A DNA stretch of 51,474 nucleotides from Verrucomicrobiota bacterium. GTDB taxonomy: Bacteria; Verrucomicrobiota; Verrucomicrobiia; Verrucomicrobiales; Akkermansiaceae. Location: NCBI GenBank assembly GCA_004294095.1, contig RDZR01000041.1:1-51474 (forward strand), in the 5' to 3' direction. The translations under genes were made by a program, and so were the position numbers. The notes beneath the pieces were generated by a model. That model had not been told where the DNA came from and did no database searches. It was given only the letters and a program-made list of their open reading frames with translations. Positions 42,502 to 51,421 of this stretch are shown piece after piece. The first letter of the stretch is position 1. Every line of letters starts with the position of its first letter.

Positions 42502-45500
42502 ATGAATACACGATCTTTCTTATCCTTGCTAACTTTGTTTGCCTTGTTGGGCTCTTCAAATCGGTTGTTAGCGGATTTACCAAACGCTTGGCATATCCCC
42601 GATTTACAAATCGTTTCCGGCAATGGCGGCACGACACCCACGATGCGTAACCACCGAGTGGAATTTTCTAACACGGGGACGCTGAAGATTTTTTCAGGTT
42701 TGCAAAAGTTCGCTAACAGCTTTGGCACGGCTGATCAAAATGGCGGCACGTTGTTCTATAAATCCGTGGATCAAGTGTCCTGGAATTCTGCTCCTTTTGC
42801 GTTCCATCAAAATCAAGCGAATGATCAATTCTGGCATGCAAATTTGAATTTGGCCAACGTCACTGCCAATCGGGTGATCCAGTATTACATGCTGCTGACC
42901 TTTAATCCTGGCCCAGCCGACAATGCATACGTTTATGGTGGCGGCGATCAATCCGGCTCACTCGTCACCGCCAATCTCGCCACGGCTCAAGCCAATCCAT
43001 TCACGGTAAGAAATCGTCCAGCCTGGGTTTTTCACGCTAACAACCGCGTGACCAATGGCGATACGGTGGATTTCTGGGCAAAAGTTGGCTACATCAGTGA
43101 TCCAAACGTGCCATCGAGCGCATGGGTCAATCGAGGTTCTGTTTATTACACCACCGATGGTAGCGCACCTACTGGAAGTCTAGGAGTTGCTTCAGGAACG
43201 ACCGCCGCGGCATCGTTTACTTTTTCTCACCCAGAAAATAACAACCAAGGCGGGCAAAGCGTGGCAGGTGCTCCGATGTGGTGGAGTGCCTCCGTGCCGG
43301 ATCTGTTAGATGGATTGCCACTTGGCACGACCATCCGCTATCGAATCGGTTTTTGGCATACGGATAATAGTGAGGAAAAATTTGCAGACTACCAAGCTGG
43401 CACGAATAACCAGATTTTCAGCTTCAACCATGGAGTCGTTGGCGAGCCGGTTTTCACGATCACTTCAGCAGGCAATGGCACCCTGAATGGAAACTACACG
43501 ACGACGAAATTGTTCATCGATGAAATTGCCGGAAATAGCATTCCAATCACGTTCAACTTCACACCCGGCCAAGCGGCCACCGAAGTCGAGCTGGTGACGA
43601 ATTTGGACCAGCGCGAGCATGCGGAAGTGGACCAAAATGGCAATGGGCTCCACGACGGCATGGAATTCAATCAGCTCGAATCTATCATCGGCTCGACGAC
43701 CGGTTTTTACTATCGGAAATATGCAATGAATCAGGTGAGTGCTGGGAATTACTCGATCAATTTACCAGCCGCAAAAACCGGCGCTTACCGAGCCACCGCT
43801 CGCTGGAAAGTGGCGGGCGATCCAAACTGGCGCTGGTTTACCAATGATCTCGCAAATCGCCGTGATCACGCCATCACCGTTTCGCCAACTGACGCGCGGG
43901 ACATTACCGTTTATGAAATCAATACGTTGACGATTGAGGCAAAAAGCTCGAATGCCAATGGCATTGGCGGGACAATTTTCCGCAGCACATTTGAAGATTT
44001 ATTTGATGCTCCCAATGCTCCGCGCACGATCGATGGCCGCGGCTTTAATCTCGATTACATCACGGGCCTTGGCGTGAATTGGCTTTGGTTCCAACCGATT
44101 CATGCGACCGCCGTCGATGGCCGCGAAATCGATCCCGCCACCGGCAGTCCATACAATCCGGGCAGCCCCTATGCGGTGAAAAATTTCTTTGAAGTCAATC
44201 CGTGGATGAGTGCCAATTTCACCAATACAGAGCCGGGCGGAATCAATGGTGCGTTGGCTCGGCAAAAAGGCATGGAGTCGTTTCAAGCATTCGTCGGAGC
44301 ATCGGACGTGAAGGAGGTTGCGATTATGTTAGACGCGCCATTTAATCACACCGGCTTCGATGTCGAGTTTGGGCCGCGTAAGGATTTGTTTGAGCGCTTT
44401 GGCGATCCGCTTTCTGAGACTCAAGAAATCCGTAACTATGAGTTGCGATTTTTCAGTCGCTCTGGGGACTATGCGCAGCGTGCTGGGACCGGCATGGGCC
44501 AAGGACCAGCCGTCGCTCCAGACCGTGGCGACTTCGGTAAATGGAATGATGTAAGGGACGTTTACTTTGGACGTTACGACTCGCTCGTGAATCAAAACCC
44601 ATCGGATAACTCGAATTTCGGCAACGAGCGCGATCGCTTTTACTACGCTGCACCGGGCCAAGGAACGGCCAATAATCCTGAAAATGTCAATTGGACTTCT
44701 GTCGATTTCTATCAGGGAGCAGGCAATACGATCCCGCGCAACATCACGCAGCAGGTGTGGAAATATTTCGCGGCCTATGCCACGCATTGGTTAGAAAAAA
44801 CCCGCCCTGCCGGGCAAAACCGCAACAGCGCCACCGAGGCCGGACTCACGCTCGCTCAGCGCTACGCGTGGGACCGCCGCGGGATCGATGGCCTGCGCTG
44901 CGACTTCGGCCAAGGGCTCCCTCCACAAGCATGGGAATACATGATCAACGTGGCTCGCTCGAAGAAGTGGAACTTCGTCATGATGGCAGAATCACTCGAC
45001 GGCGGCGCGGTGACGTATCGCTCAAATCGCCACTTCGATGTCCTCAATGAAAACATCGTCTTCCCACTTCTTTCAGCAGGAAACTCCCCGGATTATCGCG
45101 CGATCTTCGAGAATCGGCGCAATGCCTATGGCCAAGGATTGGTCTTGCTCAATAACACATCACATGATGAAGAAAATTACTCGAACATCTGGCATGCACT
45201 GATGCGTTACAACGTAACGACGACCATTGATGGCGCGCCGATGATTTTCATGGGCCAAGAGTTGGGCGTTTCCAGACTCAGCGGGTTCAGCTTTTACGAG
45301 ACAAACTTCGGTAAGCAAGTTGCACATTTTAAAAAGTTCAATTCGATGGTGCCCGGCTGGCTCAAGCGGATGCCTGTTGCACAAGGCGGCGCTGGCAGTC
45401 CGTTTGGGGAAGAATTTCTCTGGGATGCTTTTGCAGGTTCCGGCCAAGCCCGCCGCTTCAGTCCAGCACTGCGCTCGAGCAATCGATTCTACCTGAATCG

Positions 45501-46515
45501 CAAAGCCGATGGCTTGCCGAAAAATGAAATTTGGGCAGTCGCCAAATATGAGCAAGCCAATGCTTCTCCCAATCTATCCGATGTGGTTTTTTGCTTTGTC
45601 AATCTACGCACCGAGCAGGGCCCGTCTGATACATTTGATCTCAGCTCGGAAGTCAATGGCTCGAACCGTTACGGCATCAAGCCAGGCCGCGTTTATAACG
45701 TGAAAAATATCGGCGCGTTCACGAAGTTGGATTCTAACCGGCGCAATGTTTGGCTGTGGCCAGATACAGACCCAGGCCCTGCCAATGGCATCGAGGGTGG
45801 GAATTTGATTTCTAACGGATCTTTCGTCGCTCTCAACTCTCTTCCTGTAACTCCCGCAGGATGGTCGAGCGCACCTTATGAAGTGCAATTTCTTAAACTC
45901 TATGACGTGACTCCACCACCAGCGGTTGCCGCGCCGACTGCTTTGGGGGCTGTATTTGGAAAAGTGGCTAGCTCCTCTGTCACCTTCCAGTGGACGGCGG
46001 CCAACGATCCTGAGGGTGGAGTCTCCGGGTTCCGCATTCAAATGGGCACTTCTGCGAATGCAAATGATCTGTTAGACGAAGTGGTGTCACCTAACAGCCG
46101 CAGCATTAGTTTGCCATTTGGCACCACGGTGTTTGCGCGCGTGGCCCAAATCAACGCCGCGGGTGTGCAAGGTCCATTCGGCCCATCCTCCTCGCCAGTT
46201 CAACTATTGGATCCAGCGCTCGATGCCGATGGCGATGGCCAGACGAACGGCGCAGAAGCCGTCGCTGGAACGGACATGTCGAATCCCACTTCGGTGCTTT
46301 CTGTCAGCGACATCAGCATTTTTGGCAACCAAGTGAATCTCACATTTGCATCCGTGATTGGAAAAACCTATCGGTTAGAAACCAGCACCACACTTGAGCC
46401 TGGCTCATGGACGACGGTTGGCTCATCGATCGTCGCCATCGGCATCTCCACTGTGCTATCAGATCCGACGGGCGCACCTGGCCCGCGTAGGTTCTATCGA
46501 GTCCGGGTGCCATAG
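42502..46515 (+). CDS. secreted multidomain GH13 alpha-glucan enzyme
   Basis: 1,337 aa; signal peptide SFLSLLTLFALLGSSNRLLA. N-terminal beta-sandwiches (~30-430) include a VYYTTDGSAPTG...WWSASVP...IRYRIG block homologous to one in the preceding gene, and a VELVTNLDQREHAEVD module like the N-domains of branching or maltogenic enzymes. The GH13 barrel spans ~480-1,000: MLDAPFNHTGFD (region I), Asp801 in GLRCDFGQGL, Glu830 in MMAESLDGG, Asp889 in NNTSHDEEN, all three catalytic acids present. A fibronectin-III-like segment, one Asp-rich loop (DADGDGQTNGAE) and the shared C-terminal domain (YRLETSTTLEPGSW ... RRFYRVRV) close it. The gene starts 7 bp after the giant gene, so co-transcribed. Confidence 0.88.
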   Translation: MNTRSFLSLLTLFALLGSSNRLLADLPNAWHIPDLQIVSGNGGTTPTMRNHRVEFSNTGTLKIFSGLQKFANSFGTADQNGGTLFYKSVDQVSWNSAPFAFHQNQANDQFWHANLNLANVTANRVIQYYMLLTFNPGPADNAYVYGGGDQSGSLVTANLATAQANPFTVRNRPAWVFHANNRVTNGDTVDFWAKVGYISDPNVPSSAWVNRGSVYYTTDGSAPTGSLGVASGTTAAASFTFSHPENNNQGGQSVAGAPMWWSASVPDLLDGLPLGTTIRYRIGFWHTDNSEEKFADYQAGTNNQIFSFNHGVVGEPVFTITSAGNGTLNGNYTTTKLFIDEIAGNSIPITFNFTPGQAATEVELVTNLDQREHAEVDQNGNGLHDGMEFNQLESIIGSTTGFYYRKYAMNQVSAGNYSINLPAAKTGAYRATARWKVAGDPNWRWFTNDLANRRDHAITVSPTDARDITVYEINTLTIEAKSSNANGIGGTIFRSTFEDLFDAPNAPRTIDGRGFNLDYITGLGVNWLWFQPIHATAVDGREIDPATGSPYNPGSPYAVKNFFEVNPWMSANFTNTEPGGINGALARQKGMESFQAFVGASDVKEVAIMLDAPFNHTGFDVEFGPRKDLFERFGDPLSETQEIRNYELRFFSRSGDYAQRAGTGMGQGPAVAPDRGDFGKWNDVRDVYFGRYDSLVNQNPSDNSNFGNERDRFYYAAPGQGTANNPENVNWTSVDFYQGAGNTIPRNITQQVWKYFAAYATHWLEKTRPAGQNRNSATEAGLTLAQRYAWDRRGIDGLRCDFGQGLPPQAWEYMINVARSKKWNFVMMAESLDGGAVTYRSNRHFDVLNENIVFPLLSAGNSPDYRAIFENRRNAYGQGLVLLNNTSHDEENYSNIWHALMRYNVTTTIDGAPMIFMGQELGVSRLSGFSFYETNFGKQVAHFKKFNSMVPGWLKRMPVAQGGAGSPFGEEFLWDAFAGSGQARRFSPALRSSNRFYLNRKADGLPKNEIWAVAKYEQANASPNLSDVVFCFVNLRTEQGPSDTFDLSSEVNGSNRYGIKPGRVYNVKNIGAFTKLDSNRRNVWLWPDTDPGPANGIEGGNLISNGSFVALNSLPVTPAGWSSAPYEVQFLKLYDVTPPPAVAAPTALGAVFGKVASSSVTFQWTAANDPEGGVSGFRIQMGTSANANDLLDEVVSPNSRSISLPFGTTVFARVAQINAAGVQGPFGPSSSPVQLLDPALDADGDGQTNGAEAVAGTDMSNPTSVLSVSDISIFGNQVNLTFASVIGKTYRLETSTTLEPGSWTTVGSSIVAIGISTVLSDPTGAPGPRRFYRVRVP

Positions 46516-46594
46516 CCATCGATCGTGCATAAGGTTGGGAAAAAAGTTGGCTCGGGGCTTGCCCTAAGTCTCAGAATGACCATGCTGCCCGCCT

Positions 46595-48109
46595 GTGAGT
46601 GCCATTCCTATAGAGCCTTCCTTACCTTCGTTTATCGCGCTGGCAGAGCGGGGGAATGTCGTCCCAGTTTTCACCCAGCTTGCTGCGGATTTTGAGACAC
46701 CCCTCTCTGCCTATTTGAAAATTCGTGATGAACGCCATTCTTTTTTGTTAGAAAGTGCTGAGAGCACGGAAAAAGCTGGACGTTGGTCGATTGTGGGCAG
46801 CCATCCGCGCATGGTTTTTTCCGCCCATGGCCATCAGGTGACGATCCAGCAAGACGGCACCACGCGCAGTTTCACGGCTGAGGGCGATGTGCTCGCTGCG
46901 TTGGAACATGAAATGGCGGCATTCACGCCCGTGCATCATGGCGAAATTCCACAATTTTACGGCGGGATGGTCGGCTATCTCGCCTACGATGCGGTGAGTC
47001 AGTTTGAGCCATCGCTGGGTGCTCCGCCGCCAGATGTGTTAGGCGTTCCAGACGCATTTTTTATGCTCGCGGATACTTTGCTCGTTTTCGATCACCGCTT
47101 GCGTCGTCTGTGGATCATTGCCAATGCGATTTTGTTAGACTCAGGCTCGCCACAGCAGGCCTACGCGGATGCTTGCGCGCAGATCGAAAAAATGGTCGAT
47201 TTGTTAGATAGACCATTGCACGTGCCAGCTCTCAACGGCATGCAGAAGCTGGCCGAAGTCCAAGCCACAAGCAATACCTCGCAAGCTGAATATGAGGCGA
47301 TGGTGATGGCGGGCAAAGAATTTATCGCCGCTGGGGATATTTTTCAATTCGTGCCCAGCCAGCGCTTGCAGACACCTTTCACGCAGCCCGCGATTGATCT
47401 CTACCGCGCGCTTCGCTTGGTCAATCCATCTCCCTACATGTTTATTCTCGAGTGCGATGGCTTTGCTTTGGTGGGCAGCTCACCGGAAGTCCACGTCCGC
47501 TCGATCGCTGGGCGAATCGATATTCGTCCGATCGCTGGCACCCGCTGGCGCGGAAAAACTCAAGAGGAAGATGATGCCCTCGCCGCCGATCTGTTAGCCG
47601 ATCCCAAGGAGCGTGCGGAGCACTTGATGTTGGTAGATCTCGCGCGTAATGACGTCGGGCGCATTGCACGTCACGGCCATGTGCAAGTGGATGATTTCAT
47701 GATCATCGAGCGATACAGCCACGTCATGCACATTGTTTCCAACGTCAGCGGTCAGCTCGATCCAGCGCACAATGCGTATGACGTTTTGCGGGCCACATTC
47801 CCCGCTGGCACCGTGAGCGGCGCGCCTAAAATCAGAGCCATGCAAATCATCAATTCTCTCGAAAAAAATAAACGCTGCGCCTATGCCGGTGCAGTCGGGT
47901 ATTTCGGCTTTGATGGCTCTCACGATTCTTGCATTACCTTGCGCACATGCCTGCTCAAGGATGGCCAAGCATATATTCAAGCGGGCGGAGGCGTCGTCGC
48001 CGATTCCGTGCCAACGTATGAGTATCAAGAGACGCTCAATAAAGCACAAGCGATGCTGCGCGCCATTGCCCTCGCCAATACCTTGGAAAATGCGTCTCTA
48101 ACATCCTGA
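46595..48109 (+). CDS. trpE: anthranilate synthase component I
   Basis: Chorismate-utilising subunit of anthranilate synthase, first step of tryptophan synthesis. LLES in SFLLESAESTEKAGRWS is the tryptophan feedback site. The C-terminal chorismate domain has AGDIFQFVPSQR, DIRPIAGTRWRG, LVDLARNDVGRIA, GTVSGAPKIRAM and GGGVVADS. Start GTG 46595 is the only in-frame choice. 504 aa as expected. trpG follows 9 bp later. PabB is less likely because of the LLES site. Confidence 0.95.
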   Translation: MSAIPIEPSLPSFIALAERGNVVPVFTQLAADFETPLSAYLKIRDERHSFLLESAESTEKAGRWSIVGSHPRMVFSAHGHQVTIQQDGTTRSFTAEGDVLAALEHEMAAFTPVHHGEIPQFYGGMVGYLAYDAVSQFEPSLGAPPPDVLGVPDAFFMLADTLLVFDHRLRRLWIIANAILLDSGSPQQAYADACAQIEKMVDLLDRPLHVPALNGMQKLAEVQATSNTSQAEYEAMVMAGKEFIAAGDIFQFVPSQRLQTPFTQPAIDLYRALRLVNPSPYMFILECDGFALVGSSPEVHVRSIAGRIDIRPIAGTRWRGKTQEEDDALAADLLADPKERAEHLMLVDLARNDVGRIARHGHVQVDDFMIIERYSHVMHIVSNVSGQLDPAHNAYDVLRATFPAGTVSGAPKIRAMQIINSLEKNKRCAYAGAVGYFGFDGSHDSCITLRTCLLKDGQAYIQAGGGVVADSVPTYEYQETLNKAQAMLRAIALANTLENASLTS

Positions 48110-48118
48110 TCCCTTGCC

Positions 48119-48682
48119 ATGTTACTGATCATCGATAACTACGATTCGTTTACTTACAATCTCGTGCAATACTTTGGCGAGTTGGGAGCAGAGATGAAAA
48201 TTTTCCGCAATGATGCCATCACTTTGCAAGAGATCGAGCGTTTGATGCCAGAGCGCATTTGCATTTCTCCGGGCCCTTGCACGCCGAATGAGGCTGGCAT
48301 TTCACTCGATCTCATTCGTCATTTTGGGGCTCGTTTGCCGATTTTAGGAGTCTGCCTAGGCCACCAATCGATCGGCCAAGTTTATGGCGGCGATGTCGTC
48401 CGCGCGGATCGCCTGATGCATGGAAAAACTTCGCCCATCCACCACACCGGGAAAAGCGTTTTCGCCGAGATGCCATCGCCATTTGAGGCGACTCGTTACC
48501 ACTCGCTCATCGTCAAGCGCGAAACTTTGCCGGATTGTTTGGAAATCACCGCATGGACCGAGGAACAAGAAATCATGGGCCTCCAACATAAGGAATTTCC
48601 TGTTCACGGAGTGCAATTCCATCCCGAATCGATTCTCACCCAAGAGGGGAAAAAATTGTTAGCAAATTTCCTCCAGCTCTAA
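48119..48682 (+). CDS. trpG: anthranilate synthase glutamine amidotransferase subunit
   Basis: Class I glutamine amidotransferase that supplies ammonia to Trp[23 protein letters not shown] start, nucleophile Cys in [11 protein letters not shown], and the His-Glu pair in [10 protein letters not shown] are intact. 187 aa. It may also serve p-aminobenzoate synthesis (PabA), as in many bacteria with a single copy. Co-transcribed with trpE. Confidence 0.95.
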   Translation: MLLIIDNYDSFTYNLVQYFGELGAEMKIFRNDAITLQEIERLMPERICISPGPCTPNEAGISLDLIRHFGARLPILGVCLGHQSIGQVYGGDVVRADRLMHGKTSPIHHTGKSVFAEMPSPFEATRYHSLIVKRETLPDCLEITAWTEEQEIMGLQHKEFPVHGVQFHPESILTQEGKKLLANFLQL

Positions 48683-48741
48683 TTTTTCAGACTCGGCACT
48701 TTACAACGCCTCTCTGCTATTTCAATTTCCTCCCGCTTCAA

Positions 48742-48831
48742 GGAGAGGTGGCTGAGTGGTCTAAGGCACCCGATTCGAAATCGGACGTGGGGTAATACTC
48801 ACCGTGGGTTCAAATCCCACCTTCTCCGCCA
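48742..48831 (+). tRNA. tRNA-Ser (anticodon CGA)
   Basis: Acceptor GGAGAGG pairs with CTTCTCC; D-arm GCTGAGTGG; anticodon loop TTCGAAA with CGA, reading UCG; a long class II variable arm (CGTGGGGTAATACTCACCG); T-loop GGTTCAAATCC; CCA is encoded. The long arm and G discriminator identify serine. Confidence 0.95.
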
Positions 48832-49042
48832 TGCCGCGCAAAGAAAGGATGACAACGCGACAAGTCAACATCGCCGCGCGCTACACAGCGGTTGAAATCC
48901 GCCGCCACTTTGATGTGTGCCTCGGAAAGCTTACGCGTTGAGACAGTGCCGTTCTGTTTGGCTCAATGTGTTTGCTGCAAAAACCTGAATTTTGGCTTTT
49001 GCATGATGAGGATTCCGCGCCATGATGTGGCAGACGCAGCGT

Positions 49043-50437
49043 ATGATCAGTTATTCCAAACCGCCTCATCCAAGAGAGTATCGCCTCATTTTCAAAAACG
49101 TCGATCGTATTGGGTGGAATCCATCCATCGAATGTTATCTGCAAGACGGCGGCTATGATCAGTTGAAAAAAGCGATGGCGATGGTGCCGAAAGACATCAC
49201 TGAGGAAGTCAAAAAATCCGGCCTGCGCGGCCGCGGCGGAGCTGGCTTTCCCACCGGGATGAAGTGGACATTTATTCCGCCGAATAATACCAAGCCAGTC
49301 TATCTAATTTGCAATGCGGACGAGTCCGAGCCGGGCACGTTTAAGGATCGTTACATTTTACATCAAGATCCGCACCAGTTGATTGAGGGAATGGTGATCT
49401 CTGCTTTTGCGGTCGGCGCGCATACGGCTTACATTTATATTCGTGAGGAATTTCCCGAAGCGGCGCAAATCGTTGAGCGCGCGATCGAGCAGGCTCGTGA
49501 GCGCAATTTCGTCGGATCTAACATATTAGGCAGCGGCTTTGATTTGGAAATTTATGTGCATCGCGGCGCAGGTGCCTACATTTGTGGTGAGGAAACTGGC
49601 TTGATCGAATCGTTGGAAGGCAAGCGTCCGTATCCGCGAATCAAGCCGCCGTATTTCCCGGCCGCGCTTGGTTTGTATTTGTGCCCGACGATCGTCAATA
49701 ACGTGGAATCACTTTGCCACGTGAAGCATATTTTACAAATGGGCGGCGATGAATATGCCAAGCTGGGAGTCGCGCGCAATACTGGCACGCGCATCCTGTG
49801 CGTCTCGGGCGATGTGAAAAATCCGGGCTACTTTGAAGTTGAAGTGGGCAAACTCACCATGCGCGAGTTGCTCTATGATGTCTGTGGTGGGCCGAAAGAC
49901 GGGCGCGAATTCAAGGCCGTGATTCCGGGCGGATCGTCATCGAAAATTCTCAAATGCGAGGAAGTTTTTAAGCTGAAAAATCCAGATGGCAGCACCCGTG
50001 ATCTGGCATTTTGGGACATTCCAATGGATTTTGATTCGCTCGCTGCATGTGGCTCGATGGCTGGGTCTGGTGGTGTGATTGTGTTAGATGATACTCGCAA
50101 AATTTCGTGGGTGCTGAATAACATCAACGCATTTTACGCTCACGAATCATGCGGCCAATGCACGCCGTGCCGCGAGGGGTCCACATGGATGAAAAAAATA
50201 TCAGATCGGTTGGTAGCTGGCACTGCATCGCCGAAGGATATCGAGACGCTTGAGAGCGTCGCGTATCAGATCGATGGGCGCACGATTTGTGCTTTTGGCG
50301 AGGCATCTTCTTGGCCGGTGGAGGCAATCATCGCCAAGTTCCGCGATGAGTTGCTGAGCGATACCGACGCTGCGAACGAGGAATTACCACAAAATCCGGA
50401 AGCGGTTGCTCAGCGGAAATTTTTGCAGCCAGTCTAA
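49043..50437 (+). CDS. nuoF: NADH-quinone oxidoreductase subunit F (NuoF-like flavoprotein)
   Basis: Binds NADH, FMN and a 4Fe-4S cluster. GLRGRGGAGFPTGMKW is the NADH/FMN loop (~54-69 from ATG 49022), followed by CNADESEPGTFKDR and GAYICGEETGLIESLEG. Cluster cysteines SCGQCTPCREG and ICAFGEA are complete. ATG 49043 gives MISYSKPPHPREYRL; ATG 49022 or 49025 would add a few residues. 464-471 aa, slightly long at the C-terminus. No nuoE or nuoG is adjacent: upstream is tRNA-Ser, downstream a MauE-like gene. HoxF or formate dehydrogenase beta subunits are related alternatives. Confidence 0.9.
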   Translation: MISYSKPPHPREYRLIFKNVDRIGWNPSIECYLQDGGYDQLKKAMAMVPKDITEEVKKSGLRGRGGAGFPTGMKWTFIPPNNTKPVYLICNADESEPGTFKDRYILHQDPHQLIEGMVISAFAVGAHTAYIYIREEFPEAAQIVERAIEQARERNFVGSNILGSGFDLEIYVHRGAGAYICGEETGLIESLEGKRPYPRIKPPYFPAALGLYLCPTIVNNVESLCHVKHILQMGGDEYAKLGVARNTGTRILCVSGDVKNPGYFEVEVGKLTMRELLYDVCGGPKDGREFKAVIPGGSSSKILKCEEVFKLKNPDGSTRDLAFWDIPMDFDSLAACGSMAGSGGVIVLDDTRKISWVLNNINAFYAHESCGQCTPCREGSTWMKKISDRLVAGTASPKDIETLESVAYQIDGRTICAFGEASSWPVEAIIAKFRDELLSDTDAANEELPQNPEAVAQRKFLQPV

Positions 50438-50446
50438 CAGAAAAAT

Positions 50447-50926
50447 ATGGCTTCGCCTCCAGTAATCAACGAGCCGAAACCATCGATTTCTAACATCGTG
50501 GCAGTTGCCTGCGCCGTCGCCTTGGGTGCTTGGTTTGTTTACAGCGGTGGGGCTAAAATTTGGGTCGCGGGGCTGGATCGTTTTACCACGGAAATCGCAA
50601 ATTACCGGCTGCTCAAAGCACCTCTCGATGCGGTGCTCGCCTACACGCTGCCGTGGGCGGAAATTGCAGGTGGGCTATGCTTGATGGCAGGCGTGTGGCG
50701 GCGCGGGGCGATTTTGTGGATTGCCTCATTGGTCGTTCTTTTCAGCGGCGCGGTCGGCTGGGCATGGTTCCATCAGTTAGATATTCGTTGCGGATGCCAC
50801 GGCTCTGATGCGATGCTTGATTATCCATGGAAGGCAGCAGAGTTGCTCGGTTATCTCGTCGTTTTGGGATTCCTTTGGCACTTTTTTGCGAAGCCAGAAT
50901 CAATCAAAACTCCGACGATTTCCTAA
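50447..50926 (+). CDS. MauE/DoxX-family four-helix membrane protein
   Basis: 159 aa with four membrane segments (~18-36, ~65-83, ~88-107, ~130-150). FVYSGGAKIW at the start of the first helix pair, LPWAEIAGGLCLMAGVWRRGAILW, and a CGCHG motif between helices 3 and 4 are typical of MauE/DoxX proteins, linked to electron transfer or disulfide formation at the membrane. 9 bp after nuoF, so probably co-transcribed. Its end overlaps the convergent protease gene by 27 bp. Confidence 0.8.
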   Translation: MASPPVINEPKPSISNIVAVACAVALGAWFVYSGGAKIWVAGLDRFTTEIANYRLLKAPLDAVLAYTLPWAEIAGGLCLMAGVWRRGAILWIASLVVLFSGAVGWAWFHQLDIRCGCHGSDAMLDYPWKAAELLGYLVVLGFLWHFFAKPESIKTPTIS

Positions 50927-51421
50927 CAAATTAGACGATTGAGGATCGATGATAAAAAGGCCAGCCATGGCGCGTCTTCCTAACAGCATCGGGCAATGCA
51001 TGACCGAGCGGTTGGCAAGACTGAGGAGAATTTCCCATTCAAAGCCACCTGCCAATTTCGCCATGGTGCGGATGAAAATGCGTGGTTGCCCATGGCCAGT
51101 GGAGCTGCGCACGCGGGCGGAGCGGACGACAGGCGAGCTGCACTCGATCGGATTTTGGAAATGATCGCGGGTGATGAAGGTGACTTGCGAGCTGTTATGA
51201 TTTAACACAATTTTTTCAGCGTGTAGGCTAGAGCTTAGTGCCCCGCTATCGGTTTTTGCATTGATCAACGATACGCCAAGTGCCGGTAAAGAAATCCATT
51301 CCCGGCGGCCAATCAGCAAACGAGGCGAGCCTTTTTCGCGGTTGGGTAAATCAAACTCGCGCGCGGTGCTGAGTGAATCTGAACTGACGTATTCCGGACG
51401 CGCGATCCTCGTTTTTTTCAT
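50900..51421 (-). CDS. retropepsin-like aspartic endopeptidase family (ATP-dependent zinc protease / RimB-like)
   Basis: 173 aa. LLIGRREWISLPALGVSLINAKTDSGALSSSLHA matches the family start IGwrEwv-LPeLg--IkAKvDTGArTsaLHA. The catalytic Asp is in AKTDSGA, DSG replacing the usual DTG. The rest (RSSTGHGQPRIFIRT; CPMLLGRRAMAG; FIIDPQSSNLLG) fits the domain. No signal peptide. Family members are often next to rimK or glutamate-ligase genes, outside this window if present. Confidence 0.82.
   Translation of the reverse strand: MKKTRIARPEYVSSDSLSTAREFDLPNREKGSPRLLIGRREWISLPALGVSLINAKTDSGALSSSLHAEKIVLNHNSSQVTFITRDHFQNPIECSSPVVRSARVRSSTGHGQPRIFIRTMAKLAGGFEWEILLSLANRSVMHCPMLLGRRAMAGLFIIDPQSSNLLGNRRSFD

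Noticed and set aside
46582-46701. Short ORF before trpE, considered as a trp leader peptide
   Set aside because: It has no tryptophan codons, overlaps trpE, and no attenuator hairpins with a T-run follow.
48832-48942. 36-codon ORF starting at the tRNA-Ser CCA end, considered as an integrase remnant at a tRNA attachment site
   Set aside because: No recombinase motif and no repeat of the tRNA 3' end downstream.
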